Both the position numbers and the translations under genes were made by a program. The notes under the pieces are model-generated. The model was not told the origin of the DNA and ran no database searches. It was given only the letters and a program-made list of their open reading frames with translations. Below are positions 29,973-37,866 of a DNA stretch of 64,000 bases, piece by piece (positions within the stretch are counted from its first letter, which is position 1; every line of letters begins with the position of its first letter). The stretch is from Grimontia marina (GTDB lineage Bacteria > Pseudomonadota > Gammaproteobacteria > Enterobacterales > Vibrionaceae). The stretch covers positions 1 to 64,000 of the forward strand of contig NZ_FIZY01000024.1 in the NCBI RefSeq assembly GCF_900060185.1. The letters run 5' to 3'.

Positions 29973-30521
29973 ATGAGCATCCTTAAAATCACCAAGGAAA
30001 TCAGTTTCATATGCGTGATATTGTGTAGCTTAAAAGCCACTAGCATCAGTGCTGGAACAGTTCCGGAACCCAAAGACTACCGCACAGAGAATTATCGGGC
30101 GGCAGTTCCAGCAACATTAACCGGTGGTCTGGTTATCGAGTCTGCCGAACAACTGGTTGCCTTTATCAAAACGCGACATCCTGTGCTGATTGATGTCTAC
30201 CCTGCTCCGAACAAACCCGACAACCTTTCACCCGATACGCTTTGGATAGAGCCTTCACGTGAGACCTTGCCGAATGCCCTATGGCTTGCCAATGTCGGTC
30301 ACGGGATTGCACCGGACTCCCTCATCCAACTGCTGAAAAACCAGCTGCCTGATGACGCCCCCGTAGTGGTGTTTTGCGAGCCCAATTGCTGGCATTCGTG
30401 GAATGCCGGAAAACGGGCGATTGAGCTGGGAGCTAAAGAAGTCTATTGGTACCGAGCGGGTGTTAAAGGCTGGAAAAAGGCAGGTTATGCGCTCGAAACG
30501 CAGTATCCGGTAAGACCATGA
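29973..30521 (+). CDS. PQQ-associated CXXCW-motif rhodanese-like protein
   Basis: A 182-residue exported protein. A hydrophobic N-terminal signal is followed by a rhodanese-like domain whose cysteine loop reads CEPNCW (Cys135, Cys139, Trp140) and continues HSWNAGKRAIELG. This matches the family called 'PQQ-dependent catabolism-associated CXXCW motif protein', although the spacing here is C-x3-C-W. Its reaction is unknown; handling of a sulfur or thiol group is inferred from the fold and from the metallohydrolase and SoxYZ-like neighbours. It overlaps the next gene by 4 bp. Confidence 0.88.
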   Translation: MSILKITKEISFICVILCSLKATSISAGTVPEPKDYRTENYRAAVPATLTGGLVIESAEQLVAFIKTRHPVLIDVYPAPNKPDNLSPDTLWIEPSRETLPNALWLANVGHGIAPDSLIQLLKNQLPDDAPVVVFCEPNCWHSWNAGKRAIELGAKEVYWYRAGVKGWKKAGYALETQYPVRP

Positions 30522-31414
30522 ATCGTCTGCTGGTCATGCTTTTTCTGATGCTTCCATTCTCCGTTCAAGCATCGCTGGAACTTTCGTTTAGTGAAGTTGC
30601 CCCCGGTGTTTTCATGCATCAGGGCAAACTTGCGGATCTGTTTACCGTCGACAGCGATCCGGTCGCCAACATCACCTTTATTGTCGGAGATGAAGCCGTT
30701 GCTGTGATTGATACAGGCGGCAGCAAGCGGGCGGGCAATGCGGTGCTTCGCGCCATTAGACAGCAAACTGATTTGCCTATCGGCTTTGTGATCAATACGC
30801 ATGTCCATCCCGATCATCACTTCGGCAACATCGCCTTTGTCGATGAAAAGCCCGAGTTTGTCGCCCATGCCCGCTATCCCGGCGACTTTGACGCCAAATC
30901 CGGTTATTACCTGCAACGGCTGACCAACCCATGGTTTACCGGCACCACACCGATTGGGGCAACGCGGGTGATCAATGAAACTACAGAGCTTGATCTCGGC
31001 AACCGCACGTTAGTACTTACGCCCCATGAACGGGCGCACACCCGTCACGATCTCTCAGTATTAGATCAAAACTCAGGGACGCTGATCACTGGCGATCTGC
31101 TGTTTATCGATCACCTGCCAACCTTGGATGGCAACCTGATGGGTTGGCTGGCTGAAACGGAAAAACTGGAAGCCATGCCGTTTCGCCAAGTGATCCCGGG
31201 GCATGGCCCCTTACAAAAATCAAAACAAGCTTTTGAAAAGCAAACGCGCTATCTCTCTTCTCTGGCACAGGCTGTTCGTGCCGCTATCAACGACAACATC
31301 GATATCAACACTGCCAGCACCACCGTCATGCCGTCTCCGGGCGACTGGAAGCTTTACGAAGCCTTTCATCCTCGCAATGTGATTCAGGCTTACAAGGAGT
31401 TGGAATGGGAATAA
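30518..31414 (+). CDS. Quinoprotein relay zinc metallohydrolase (MBL fold)
   Basis: A 298-residue periplasmic metallo-beta-lactamase-fold protein with a signal peptide ending near VQA (residue 18). The zinc motif HVHPDHH begins at His95 (H95, H97, D99, H100); later ligands are in GDLLFIDHLPT and PGHGPL. It belongs to the SoxH-related metallohydrolases that accompany PQQ dehydrogenases and a SoxYZ-like carrier; which of the two named subgroups was not settled. The biochemical role of this 'relay' set is not established. It is coupled to the gene before it and 15 bp from the next. Confidence 0.88.
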   Translation: MNRLLVMLFLMLPFSVQASLELSFSEVAPGVFMHQGKLADLFTVDSDPVANITFIVGDEAVAVIDTGGSKRAGNAVLRAIRQQTDLPIGFVINTHVHPDHHFGNIAFVDEKPEFVAHARYPGDFDAKSGYYLQRLTNPWFTGTTPIGATRVINETTELDLGNRTLVLTPHERAHTRHDLSVLDQNSGTLITGDLLFIDHLPTLDGNLMGWLAETEKLEAMPFRQVIPGHGPLQKSKQAFEKQTRYLSSLAQAVRAAINDNIDINTASTTVMPSPGDWKLYEAFHPRNVIQAYKELEWE

Positions 31415-31429
31415 TGAGAGGTATCTCCT

Positions 31430-32215
31430 ATGAAAATCACCACCCTGCTACTGTCGGCATTGCTCACTGCGCTGCCACTGCAAAGCTTTGCTGAAGCTGA
31501 ATCCGACAGTGCCACCTGGCCACTGATCCGTGACAGCCTGTTTCCCGACTCGCCTGACATTGTAGAAAGTGAGGAGATTGTCTCTCTCACCGCACCGAAG
31601 CGTGCGATTGATGCCGCGCTGGTACCACTTGAAGTCAAGGTCAATGTCCGTCAGGACGATACAAACCCTATTGAGCGCATACACCTTATCGTCGACAACA
31701 ATCCTTCACCGATTGTCGGCAGCTTTGACATGAGCCCGAATAATGGGGTCGCTAACATCGCTACCCGCGTCAGGATCAATGCTTATAGCCCGGTTAGAGT
31801 GATAGCCCAAACCGCCGATGGCAAACTGTATATGCACAGTCAGTTCGTGAAAGCTTCGGGCGGTTGCTCAGCCCCCGCAGGTGCCGATGACATGCTGGCA
31901 CGCCAGCGAATGGGCAAAATGAAGCTGAAAGATCTGGCGGGGGATGATTCGCGCATGATGCAACTGTTGATCAGCCACCCCAACTATAGCGGGCTGCAAA
32001 TCGATCAGCTCACACGCCACTGGATCCCATCTGATTATGTGAGTGATGTGAATATTACGCTCGAAGGTGAACCTGTCATGCGCTTTAACGGAGGTATCTC
32101 CATCAGTGAGAATCCCACCTTTACCTTTCATCTGGATAAAGGCAAAAGCGGCAAGTTGAAAGCTGATGTGAAAGACTCCACGGGTCGTGAATTTTCCAGT
32201 GAGTGGGACATTTGA
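31430..32215 (+). CDS. Quinoprotein-associated SoxYZ-like carrier
   Basis: A 261-residue periplasmic protein with a signal peptide ending near AEA (residue 23). The first part is SoxY-like and ends in a glycine-flanked cysteine (SGGCSAP, Cys146), the likely attachment point for a sulfur intermediate. The second part (about 150-261) is SoxZ-like. SoxYZ proteins carry sulfur intermediates on this cysteine; in quinoprotein clusters the cargo is unknown. It is the third gene of a compact three-gene unit and is followed by a long intergenic region before xoxF. Confidence 0.88.
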   Translation: MKITTLLLSALLTALPLQSFAEAESDSATWPLIRDSLFPDSPDIVESEEIVSLTAPKRAIDAALVPLEVKVNVRQDDTNPIERIHLIVDNNPSPIVGSFDMSPNNGVANIATRVRINAYSPVRVIAQTADGKLYMHSQFVKASGGCSAPAGADDMLARQRMGKMKLKDLAGDDSRMMQLLISHPNYSGLQIDQLTRHWIPSDYVSDVNITLEGEPVMRFNGGISISENPTFTFHLDKGKSGKLKADVKDSTGREFSSEWDI

Positions 32216-32727
32216 TATCAGCCTTGCGAAGTCTCAGACAAAAGGCAGTGCCGTATCCTAATGACTTTTAAGGATATGGCACCTGGCGCTTATGCCATCC
32301 ATTGATATCATTCCCCAAAATAAGACATATAAAGTGCCAGGTTTTTCTGGGACTTAGCCACACAATCCCACCCCTTAAACATTGTTGCCCGCGGACAAAA
32401 GTGTTGTGTCCTTTTCCTCCTCACACAACCTCTAAAGCTGCCATACACTCAATTCACGACGTTTTCACCTCACGATGCGGCACGGCTGCCCGCGCCATTT
32501 CGTTGAAGTGAAATGATCTTTGGATTCATTCAATAAACGCGAAACCGCCTAAGTTGTAGATCGTGAATGTCGCCAAACACGCCACGAAGGGTTGAGAGAC
32601 AGAGCGAGCATTGGCCAGCATAGCGTCCCCACAACTCCGCGGAACACGCAGACAAATTGAGTCAATAAAGCCGAAGTCAGGATGCCCTTGGTGTCCGGCT
32701 TAACGTGCTGTCACGGAGGAAGTAAAT
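32216..32727 (+). promoter_or_regulatory. 512-bp region upstream of xoxF
   Basis: No credible gene. At 32248-32259 and 32271-32282 a 12-bp inverted repeat (one G-U pair) with an 11-base loop could mark the 3' end of the SoxYZ-like transcript, though without a T-run. The rest presumably holds the xoxF promoter and a leader of up to several hundred bases. GGAGGAAGTAAAT precedes the xoxF ATG. I looked for a sigma-54 type promoter and found no good match. Confidence 0.5.
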
Positions 32728-34536
32728 ATGATAGGTGCTGTAAGGTTACGCCGCTGCTTAGCAGCAGTCGCCACACTCTCCCTTACGCTGCTGTTTCCCG
32801 CAGCGTCGCAAGCGAATGACGAACTCATCAAGCTGCAGGAAGACCCGAATCAATGGGTCATGTGGGGCGGTGATTACTCGGGTACACGCTATAGCCCACT
32901 CAATCAGATCAACGCAGAGAATGCCAAAAACCTTCAGGTTGCCTGGACGTTTTCAACCGGCGTGCTGCGGGGTCATGAAGGGGGGCCACTTGTGTTGGGG
33001 GACACCATGTATATCCACACCCCTTTCCCCAACAAAGTGTTCGCCATTGACCTGAAAACCAAAGCCCTCAAATGGGAATATGAACCGAAACAGGATGCGT
33101 CGGTTATCGCTGTGATGTGTTGTGACACAGTCAACCGTGGTCTTGCCTACGCTGACGGCAAGATCTTCCTGCAACAAGCGGATACCACCCTCGTCGCGCT
33201 GGATCAGAACACCGGTAAAGTGGTTTGGAAAGTGGTGAATGGCGACCCGAAAGTCGGTGCGACCAACACCAACGCCCCACTGGTGGTAAAAGACAAAATC
33301 ATCACGGGTATCAGTGGTGGTGAATTCGGTGTCCGTGGTTATCTCACCGCCTACAACATCAAAGACGGCAGCGTCGCCTGGCGTGCATACAGCACGGGTC
33401 CAGACGAAGAAATGCTGGTCGACCCTGAAAAAACCACCGAAATGCTCAAACCTATTGGCAAGGATTCAAGTCTTGAGTCATGGGAAGGCGATCAGTGGAA
33501 AATCGGTGGCGGTACCACCTGGGGTTGGTTTAGCTACGACCCTGAGCTGAATCTTATCTACTACGGTACGGGTAACCCTAGTACCTGGAACCCGTCACAA
33601 CGTCCCGGTGACAACAAGTACTCCATGACCATCATGGCGCGCGATGCAGACACAGGTATGGCGAAATGGCTCTACCAAATGACACCGCACGATGAGTGGG
33701 ATTACGACGGCGTCAACGAGATGATTCTGGTTGATAAGAAGTTCAAGGGTAAGGACCGCAAACTGCTGGTGCACTTTGACCGTAACGGCTTCGGTTACAC
33801 ACTCGACCGTGAAACTGGTGAGCTGCTGGTCGCAGAAAAATTTGACCCTGCAGTGAACTGGGCAACCCACGTGGATATGGAAACAGGTCGCCCTCAAGTT
33901 GTCGCTAAATACTCGACCGCGCAAAACGGTGAGGATGTCGACACCAAAGGCATTTGTCCTGCTGCACTTGGTTCAAAAGACCAACAACCAGCAACCTATA
34001 GCCCTCGCACCGGTCTTTTCTATGTGCCAACCAACCATGTGTGCATGAACTACGAACCGTTCGAAGTCTCCTACACGGCAGGCCAGCCTTATGTGGGTGC
34101 AACCCTTTCTATGTTCCCTGCACCAGACAGCCATGGCGGTCTGGGTAACTTTATTGCCTGGGATGCAGAAAAAGGCGAGATCGTCTGGTCACTGCCGGAG
34201 CCATTCTCCGTATGGAGTGGCGCGCTGGCAACAGGTGGTGGCGTGGTGTTCTATGGCACGCTGGAAGGCTACCTGAAAGCCGTGGATGAGAAGACAGGTA
34301 AAGAGCTTTATCGCTTCAAAACCCCATCAGGCATTATCGGCAACGTGAATACCTACATGCATGATGGCAAGCAATATGTGGCAGTTTTGTCAGGTATTGG
34401 TGGCTGGGCTGGCATAGGTATGGCCGCCGGACTTGAAGGCGATACTGATGGTCTTGGTGCAGTAGGTGCCTACCGCAAACTGTCTGATTACACACAACTG
34501 GGTGGCGTGTTGACGGTATTTGCTTTGCCTAACTAA
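32728..34536 (+). CDS. xoxF: XoxF-type lanthanide-dependent methanol dehydrogenase
   Basis: Periplasmic PQQ-dependent alcohol dehydrogenase (602 residues, signal peptide ending near SQA, residue 29), an eight-bladed propeller oxidising methanol and other primary alcohols. The sequence follows the XoxF pattern almost throughout, e.g. [17 protein letters not shown] and [18 protein letters not shown]. Vicinal cysteines are at 131-132. Metal-site residues appear as Glu199 (SGGEFG), Asn283 and Asp325. Two positions after the catalytic Asp is a second Asp ([10 protein letters not shown], Asp327), the residue that distinguishes lanthanide enzymes from calcium MxaF. It starts a unit with pseudoazurin, a 4-Cys protein and XoxJ; a weak hairpin follows the gene. 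Confidence 0.95.
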   Translation: MIGAVRLRRCLAAVATLSLTLLFPAASQANDELIKLQEDPNQWVMWGGDYSGTRYSPLNQINAENAKNLQVAWTFSTGVLRGHEGGPLVLGDTMYIHTPFPNKVFAIDLKTKALKWEYEPKQDASVIAVMCCDTVNRGLAYADGKIFLQQADTTLVALDQNTGKVVWKVVNGDPKVGATNTNAPLVVKDKIITGISGGEFGVRGYLTAYNIKDGSVAWRAYSTGPDEEMLVDPEKTTEMLKPIGKDSSLESWEGDQWKIGGGTTWGWFSYDPELNLIYYGTGNPSTWNPSQRPGDNKYSMTIMARDADTGMAKWLYQMTPHDEWDYDGVNEMILVDKKFKGKDRKLLVHFDRNGFGYTLDRETGELLVAEKFDPAVNWATHVDMETGRPQVVAKYSTAQNGEDVDTKGICPAALGSKDQQPATYSPRTGLFYVPTNHVCMNYEPFEVSYTAGQPYVGATLSMFPAPDSHGGLGNFIAWDAEKGEIVWSLPEPFSVWSGALATGGGVVFYGTLEGYLKAVDEKTGKELYRFKTPSGIIGNVNTYMHDGKQYVAVLSGIGGWAGIGMAAGLEGDTDGLGAVGAYRKLSDYTQLGGVLTVFALPN

Positions 34537-34552
34537 ACCAAAAACAACAACG

Positions 34553-34574
34553 AAGGGGAGTATCTACTCCCCTT
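34553..34574 (+). terminator. Hairpin after xoxF (partial terminator)
   Basis: A perfect 10-bp stem (aaggggagta with its complement) with a 2-base centre, 16 bp after the xoxF stop. The following T-run is interrupted (tctc), so it may lower, not abolish, transcription of the downstream genes and favour xoxF over its partners. Confidence 0.6.
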
Positions 34575-34653
34575 TCTCATCTCTGACGCACTGCATCAGG
34601 TTGAATCGCCTTTGGGGCATCTACACTCAACAAGTAGCAAAAGGATAATGCGT

Positions 34654-35103
34654 ATGGCTAAGAAGTTAGTAGGTTCACTCTTATTGTTTTTGGGACTGGT
34701 AAGTAACGCTTTTGCAGAAGAATACGAAGTGCGCGCCGTCGGCGTGAAATTCGACCCCATGATCGTCATTCTCCAACCGGGAGACAGGGTGAGCTGGACG
34801 AATATGCCCGCCCATCTCATTGAAACTATTGACGCCATGGTGCCGGAAGGCACAGAGAAAATTCAGACTGAACTCGGCGTAGACGTGAGTTTTGTCTTCG
34901 ATAATGAAGGCGTCTACGTCTACAAATGCACCCCACACTGGGGCGCCCGCATGGGTGGCATTTTACTGGTCGGTAACCCTTCCGACATTGAAGGCACCAT
35001 TGAGGCCTACTTCGCCGAAATTGAAAAAGACAAATCCCTGCTCCCTGCCAAAGGGCTGCTGAAGAAATTCAAAAAACATCTTCAGGCTGAAGGTGTTTTG
35101 TAG
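34654..35103 (+). CDS. Pseudoazurin (type 1 copper protein)
   Basis: A small periplasmic blue copper electron carrier. The ATG at 34654 is preferred over one at 34648 because it sits 8 bases from AAGGA; the product has 149 residues with a signal peptide (cleavage after AFA, residue 21). Copper ligands are His54 (AHLIETI), Cys92, His95 and Met100 in CTPHWGARM, the exact pseudoazurin spacing. Its place directly after xoxF suggests that it accepts electrons from the dehydrogenase or passes them on; XoxF usually uses a cytochrome c (XoxG), and no such gene is here. The partner role is inferred. Confidence 0.9.
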   Translation: MAKKLVGSLLLFLGLVSNAFAEEYEVRAVGVKFDPMIVILQPGDRVSWTNMPAHLIETIDAMVPEGTEKIQTELGVDVSFVFDNEGVYVYKCTPHWGARMGGILLVGNPSDIEGTIEAYFAEIEKDKSLLPAKGLLKKFKKHLQAEGVL

Positions 35104-35115
35104 AGGAGTCAGCTT

Positions 35116-35493
35116 ATGCAAGCAGTTAAAAGAATAAGCGCACTTATCGTCCCCGCCCTGTTACTACTGGCGACACCAGCCAGCGCCAATGACTTTCCCA
35201 CCCTTGAACGTGTGAAATACGTGCAGGAATGCATGGCATTAAAAGGCGGGCCAACCTATGTGAACATGTATGGTTGCAGCTGCGTGATCGACAAGATTGC
35301 CAGCGAGATGTCCTTCGAGGACTATGTCCATGCCGATGCATTCGTGCGCCTTCGAAACATGCGGGGAGAGCGGGGAGGTTACTTCCGCTCATCCAAAGAT
35401 AGTCGCAGTGCGCGTAAAGGGCTTCTCACCATTCGTGAGGAAGCAGAGCAAGCGTGCTTTGTGTCCCAACAAGTCACCGCTGCGGCTAATTAG
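35116..35493 (+). CDS. Four-cysteine periplasmic protein of unknown function
   Basis: A 125-residue protein with a clear signal peptide (ends near SANA, about residue 25). The mature part, about 100 residues, starts DFPTLERVKYVQECM and has four cysteines: Cys39, Cys54 and Cys56 (YGCSCVIDKIA) and Cys114. No CxxCH heme site is present. The pattern could hold two disulfides or a metal. The segment MRGERGGYFRSSKDSR is strongly polar. GAGGAGTCAG precedes the start, 12 bp after the pseudoazurin stop, and xoxJ follows within 10 bp, so it belongs to the xox unit. I do not recognise a named family. Confidence 0.8.
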   Translation: MQAVKRISALIVPALLLLATPASANDFPTLERVKYVQECMALKGGPTYVNMYGCSCVIDKIASEMSFEDYVHADAFVRLRNMRGERGGYFRSSKDSRSARKGLLTIREEAEQACFVSQQVTAAAN

Positions 35494-35502
35494 GAGGTAC
35501 GT

Positions 35503-36372
35503 ATGAAGTCTTTTTATCCCCTCCTTGTCCTTGGTTTTTCCTTGGTTTTCGGCAGTCATGCAGTGGCTGCTGACATCAGTTTCCCTTCACCACTGCCGGA
35601 TAAACTCCGTGTGTGTGCAGACCCTAACAACCTGCCCTATTCCAACCGCGAACAGCAGGGGTTCGAGAACAAAATTGCCGAGCAACTGGGCGATTACTTC
35701 GGGCTTGATGTGGAATACGTCTGGTTTCCCCAGCGTATGGGCTTTATCCGCAACACCCTGAAAAATTGGTCTGACGATAACGGTCGTTTCGCCTGCGATT
35801 TAGTTATCGGTGTACCGGTGCAGTTCGACATTGCAGCGACCACCAAGCCCTATTACCGCTCCGCCTATTCCCTCTTGTTCAAAAAAGAAGGGGCATTGGC
35901 AGAGGTGGATAACCAGCAGGCGCTCGCCGCCTTGCCAGAAGCGGTGAAGCAGTCACTGAAAATTGCTGCGTTTGCCCCTTCCCCCGCAGTGTCATGGCTG
36001 CGTGAAAATGGGTTTAAAGACAACACATCGTTTTACCGCATCATGAATGGCGATCCGGAAGATTACCCGGGGAAGATGGTCAACCGCGTCGCGGAGGGTG
36101 AATTCGACGTTTTGGTGATTTGGGGGCCGATTGCGGGGTACTTTGCCAAAACTCAGCCCGATATTGCCGTTATCCCCATGATATCCGAGGGCAGTAAGGT
36201 CTTTGATTTCGCCATCTCCATGGGCGTGCGATATGGCGAGGGACCATGGAAAGAAACCGTCGAAATGGCGATGGATGCCAACGCGCCGCAAATCGCGATG
36301 ATACTCCAGGATTATGGTGTGCCTATAGTGGAAGCTTCATCCAAACCAAGACGTGATGATGACGACGACTAA
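35503..36372 (+). CDS. xoxJ: XoxJ/MxaJ-like periplasmic binding protein
   Basis: A 289-residue secreted protein of the quinoprotein-dehydrogenase-associated solute-binding family. It has a signal peptide (ends AVAA, about residue 23), then DKLRVCADPNNLPYSNREQQGFENKIAEQL, the typical MxaJ/XoxJ opening. XoxJ is thought to help activate or assemble the dehydrogenase and not to import solutes. AGGAGG lies 7 bases before the ATG. The protein ends in an unusual basic-acidic tail RRDDDDD, encoded by a GAT/GAC run that overlaps the start of the next gene. Confidence 0.9.
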   Translation: MKSFYPLLVLGFSLVFGSHAVAADISFPSPLPDKLRVCADPNNLPYSNREQQGFENKIAEQLGDYFGLDVEYVWFPQRMGFIRNTLKNWSDDNGRFACDLVIGVPVQFDIAATTKPYYRSAYSLLFKKEGALAEVDNQQALAALPEAVKQSLKIAAFAPSPAVSWLRENGFKDNTSFYRIMNGDPEDYPGKMVNRVAEGEFDVLVIWGPIAGYFAKTQPDIAVIPMISEGSKVFDFAISMGVRYGEGPWKETVEMAMDANAPQIAMILQDYGVPIVEASSKPRRDDDDD

Positions 36373-36916
36373 CCTCAATACGGGCAGCCTCGCTGCCCGT
36401 TTTTTCTTTGGTTTCCAGCTATTCCTTCTGGTGACAACACTGTTTTTCAGTGCATCCCTTTTCGCTTCCAGTATTGCCGTCCTCGACTTTGAACTTGCCG
36501 ATTTAACCCAAGTCGACGATAACAGCGAAGAGGTCAAACGCACCGCCAGTCTTGCTCCTATGCTGAGAAAGGCACTCACCGATGAGCATGAGCACACTGC
36601 ATTGACGGTTCCGACCGACATCTACCAAAACACCAACCAGGGCTTTGGCTATTTATTTGAACATACAGACGCCGCTGCACAGTTAGGCCACAGCGTCGGA
36701 GCGGACTGGGTTGTCATCACACGTCTTCACAAACCGAGCTTTTTGTTCTCGTACCTGATTGTGCAGGTCGTCAATGTGAAAACCCAACTCGCCTACCCAG
36801 AGCTGGTCGTCGAAATCAAAGGCCAGCAAAACGAGATGAATGAGCGGGGCATCAAAAAGATGGCGGAGAAAATACACAGCCAGATAACGCGCTTATCCCG
36901 GATCTCACCTCAATAA
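36353..36916 (+). CDS. DUF2380-like secreted protein
   Basis: About 187 residues if started at GTG 36353; ATG codons at 36356 and 36359 are equally possible. A signal-like segment (FFFGFQLFLLVTTLFF, cleavage near FAS) precedes the mature part SIAVLDFELADLTQ, which resembles DUF2380-type proteins sometimes found in PQQ and methanol clusters. GADWVVITRLHKPSFL is a likely conserved strand. The start overlaps the xoxJ end by about 20 bp in another frame, and a perfect intrinsic terminator lies inside the first codons. Function unknown. Confidence 0.75.
   Translation: MMMTTTNLNTGSLAARFFFGFQLFLLVTTLFFSASLFASSIAVLDFELADLTQVDDNSEEVKRTASLAPMLRKALTDEHEHTALTVPTDIYQNTNQGFGYLFEHTDAAAQLGHSVGADWVVITRLHKPSFLFSYLIVQVVNVKTQLAYPELVVEIKGQQNEMNERGIKKMAEKIHSQITRLSRISPQ
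36380..36405 (+). terminator. Strong terminator inside the 5' end of the DUF2380-like gene
   Basis: A perfect 9-bp GC-rich stem (acgggcagc with its complement), 3-base loop and T6, placed 8 bp after the xoxJ stop. It has every feature of an intrinsic terminator for the xox unit, yet it lies within the predicted signal-peptide codons of the following gene. Confidence 0.85.
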
Positions 36917-36919
36917 TTC

Positions 36920-37753
36920 TCAAAACTGATGGTTGAACTCCAGTCGCCAATCACGGGTCGAGCCGGCAATATCTGAATCAGAGAAGTTGCCAAACAATCG
37001 AACATTCTGACGTGGGTTGATTTGATAACTGGCAGCGACTTCATGATGCCAACCATCCATCACCCCTTTCATATAACTATTGTCGTTCAAGGTGTTCACG
37101 TACATCGGGTTGTAATTCAACCAGATATCATCGGTGAGAGTTAGCTTCGAATAAGACCCTACAACAAGGTAAGAAGACGGAATGGCATACCCCACACTGC
37201 CAATCGGTAGTTCATTTCCCCTGATCTCTGCCGTGTCTGACACCGTCAAGCCTGCACCAGCCAAAGGGTATAACTGAAGTGCACCCATTGCTGGCAATGC
37301 GCGGATTTTACTGTATGAAGCGCTCCCCAAACTGTTGTCGAAATCCCAACTGATGTCAATCTGAGAGCCCCAACCCGTCTGGGTATCAAGGCCAAAGTTA
37401 CGGAACCGAACGGAATCAAAACTGTCGTCGCCACCAAGGTGTAAAAAATCCCCTAACAGCCCTTTCAGTTCGATAATGCTCATCCCCATGGTGGTATCAA
37501 TGCCGGTATCGTAGGTCATACCCATTTTGAAGTTCAGACCATTATTCGTCACTCCAACGCCCGCCTGCGTATATACGGCCAGCGGGTCAGACATATCCTG
37601 CAGGTCACTTTCTTCAGCATGCACCTGAAACGTGAGTCCAAAGGCAACCAAAGGAGTGAGTAACAAGCCTTGGCGGGTGGAGCTGAAGAAATGGTGGGAA
37701 GCATCCAAGACGCACTTGTTGGCACTGCGGACAGCACAAGGGTTAATCATCAT
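36920..37753 (-). CDS. Putative outer-membrane beta-barrel protein
   Basis: A 277-residue protein with a long N-terminal signal region ending VHA (about residue 46) and an ATG supported by GGAGATAG. The mature part alternates polar and hydrophobic residues as in beta-barrels and ends in phenylalanine (WRLEFNHQF), the usual outer-membrane sorting signal. Repeated turns such as SYSKLTLTDDIWLNYNP fit barrel strands. I do not recognise a specific porin family. It is divergent from a LysR regulator that may control it, and convergent with the DUF2380-like gene. Confidence 0.75.
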   Translation of the reverse strand: MMINPCAVRSANKCVLDASHHFFSSTRQGLLLTPLVAFGLTFQVHAEESDLQDMSDPLAVYTQAGVGVTNNGLNFKMGMTYDTGIDTTMGMSIIELKGLLGDFLHLGGDDSFDSVRFRNFGLDTQTGWGSQIDISWDFDNSLGSASYSKIRALPAMGALQLYPLAGAGLTVSDTAEIRGNELPIGSVGYAIPSSYLVVGSYSKLTLTDDIWLNYNPMYVNTLNDNSYMKGVMDGWHHEVAASYQINPRQNVRLFGNFSDSDIAGSTRDWRLEFNHQF

Positions 37754-37866
37754 CTATCTCCATCGCAATCTGTGATTCATCTAATGGAGAGACATTACCG
37801 CCTTGACATATAATGAAAAATAAAGTCAATTTTAATTAAAATATAATCAATTGTTATGTATTTACT

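Noticed and set aside
32216-32727. Sigma-54 promoter for xoxF
   Set aside because: TGGCAC occurs at 32277-32282, but no matching -12 GC element is at the right distance.
35116-35493. Possible cytochrome c at the xoxG position
   Set aside because: The cysteines are C-x-C and singles; no CxxCH heme motif exists.
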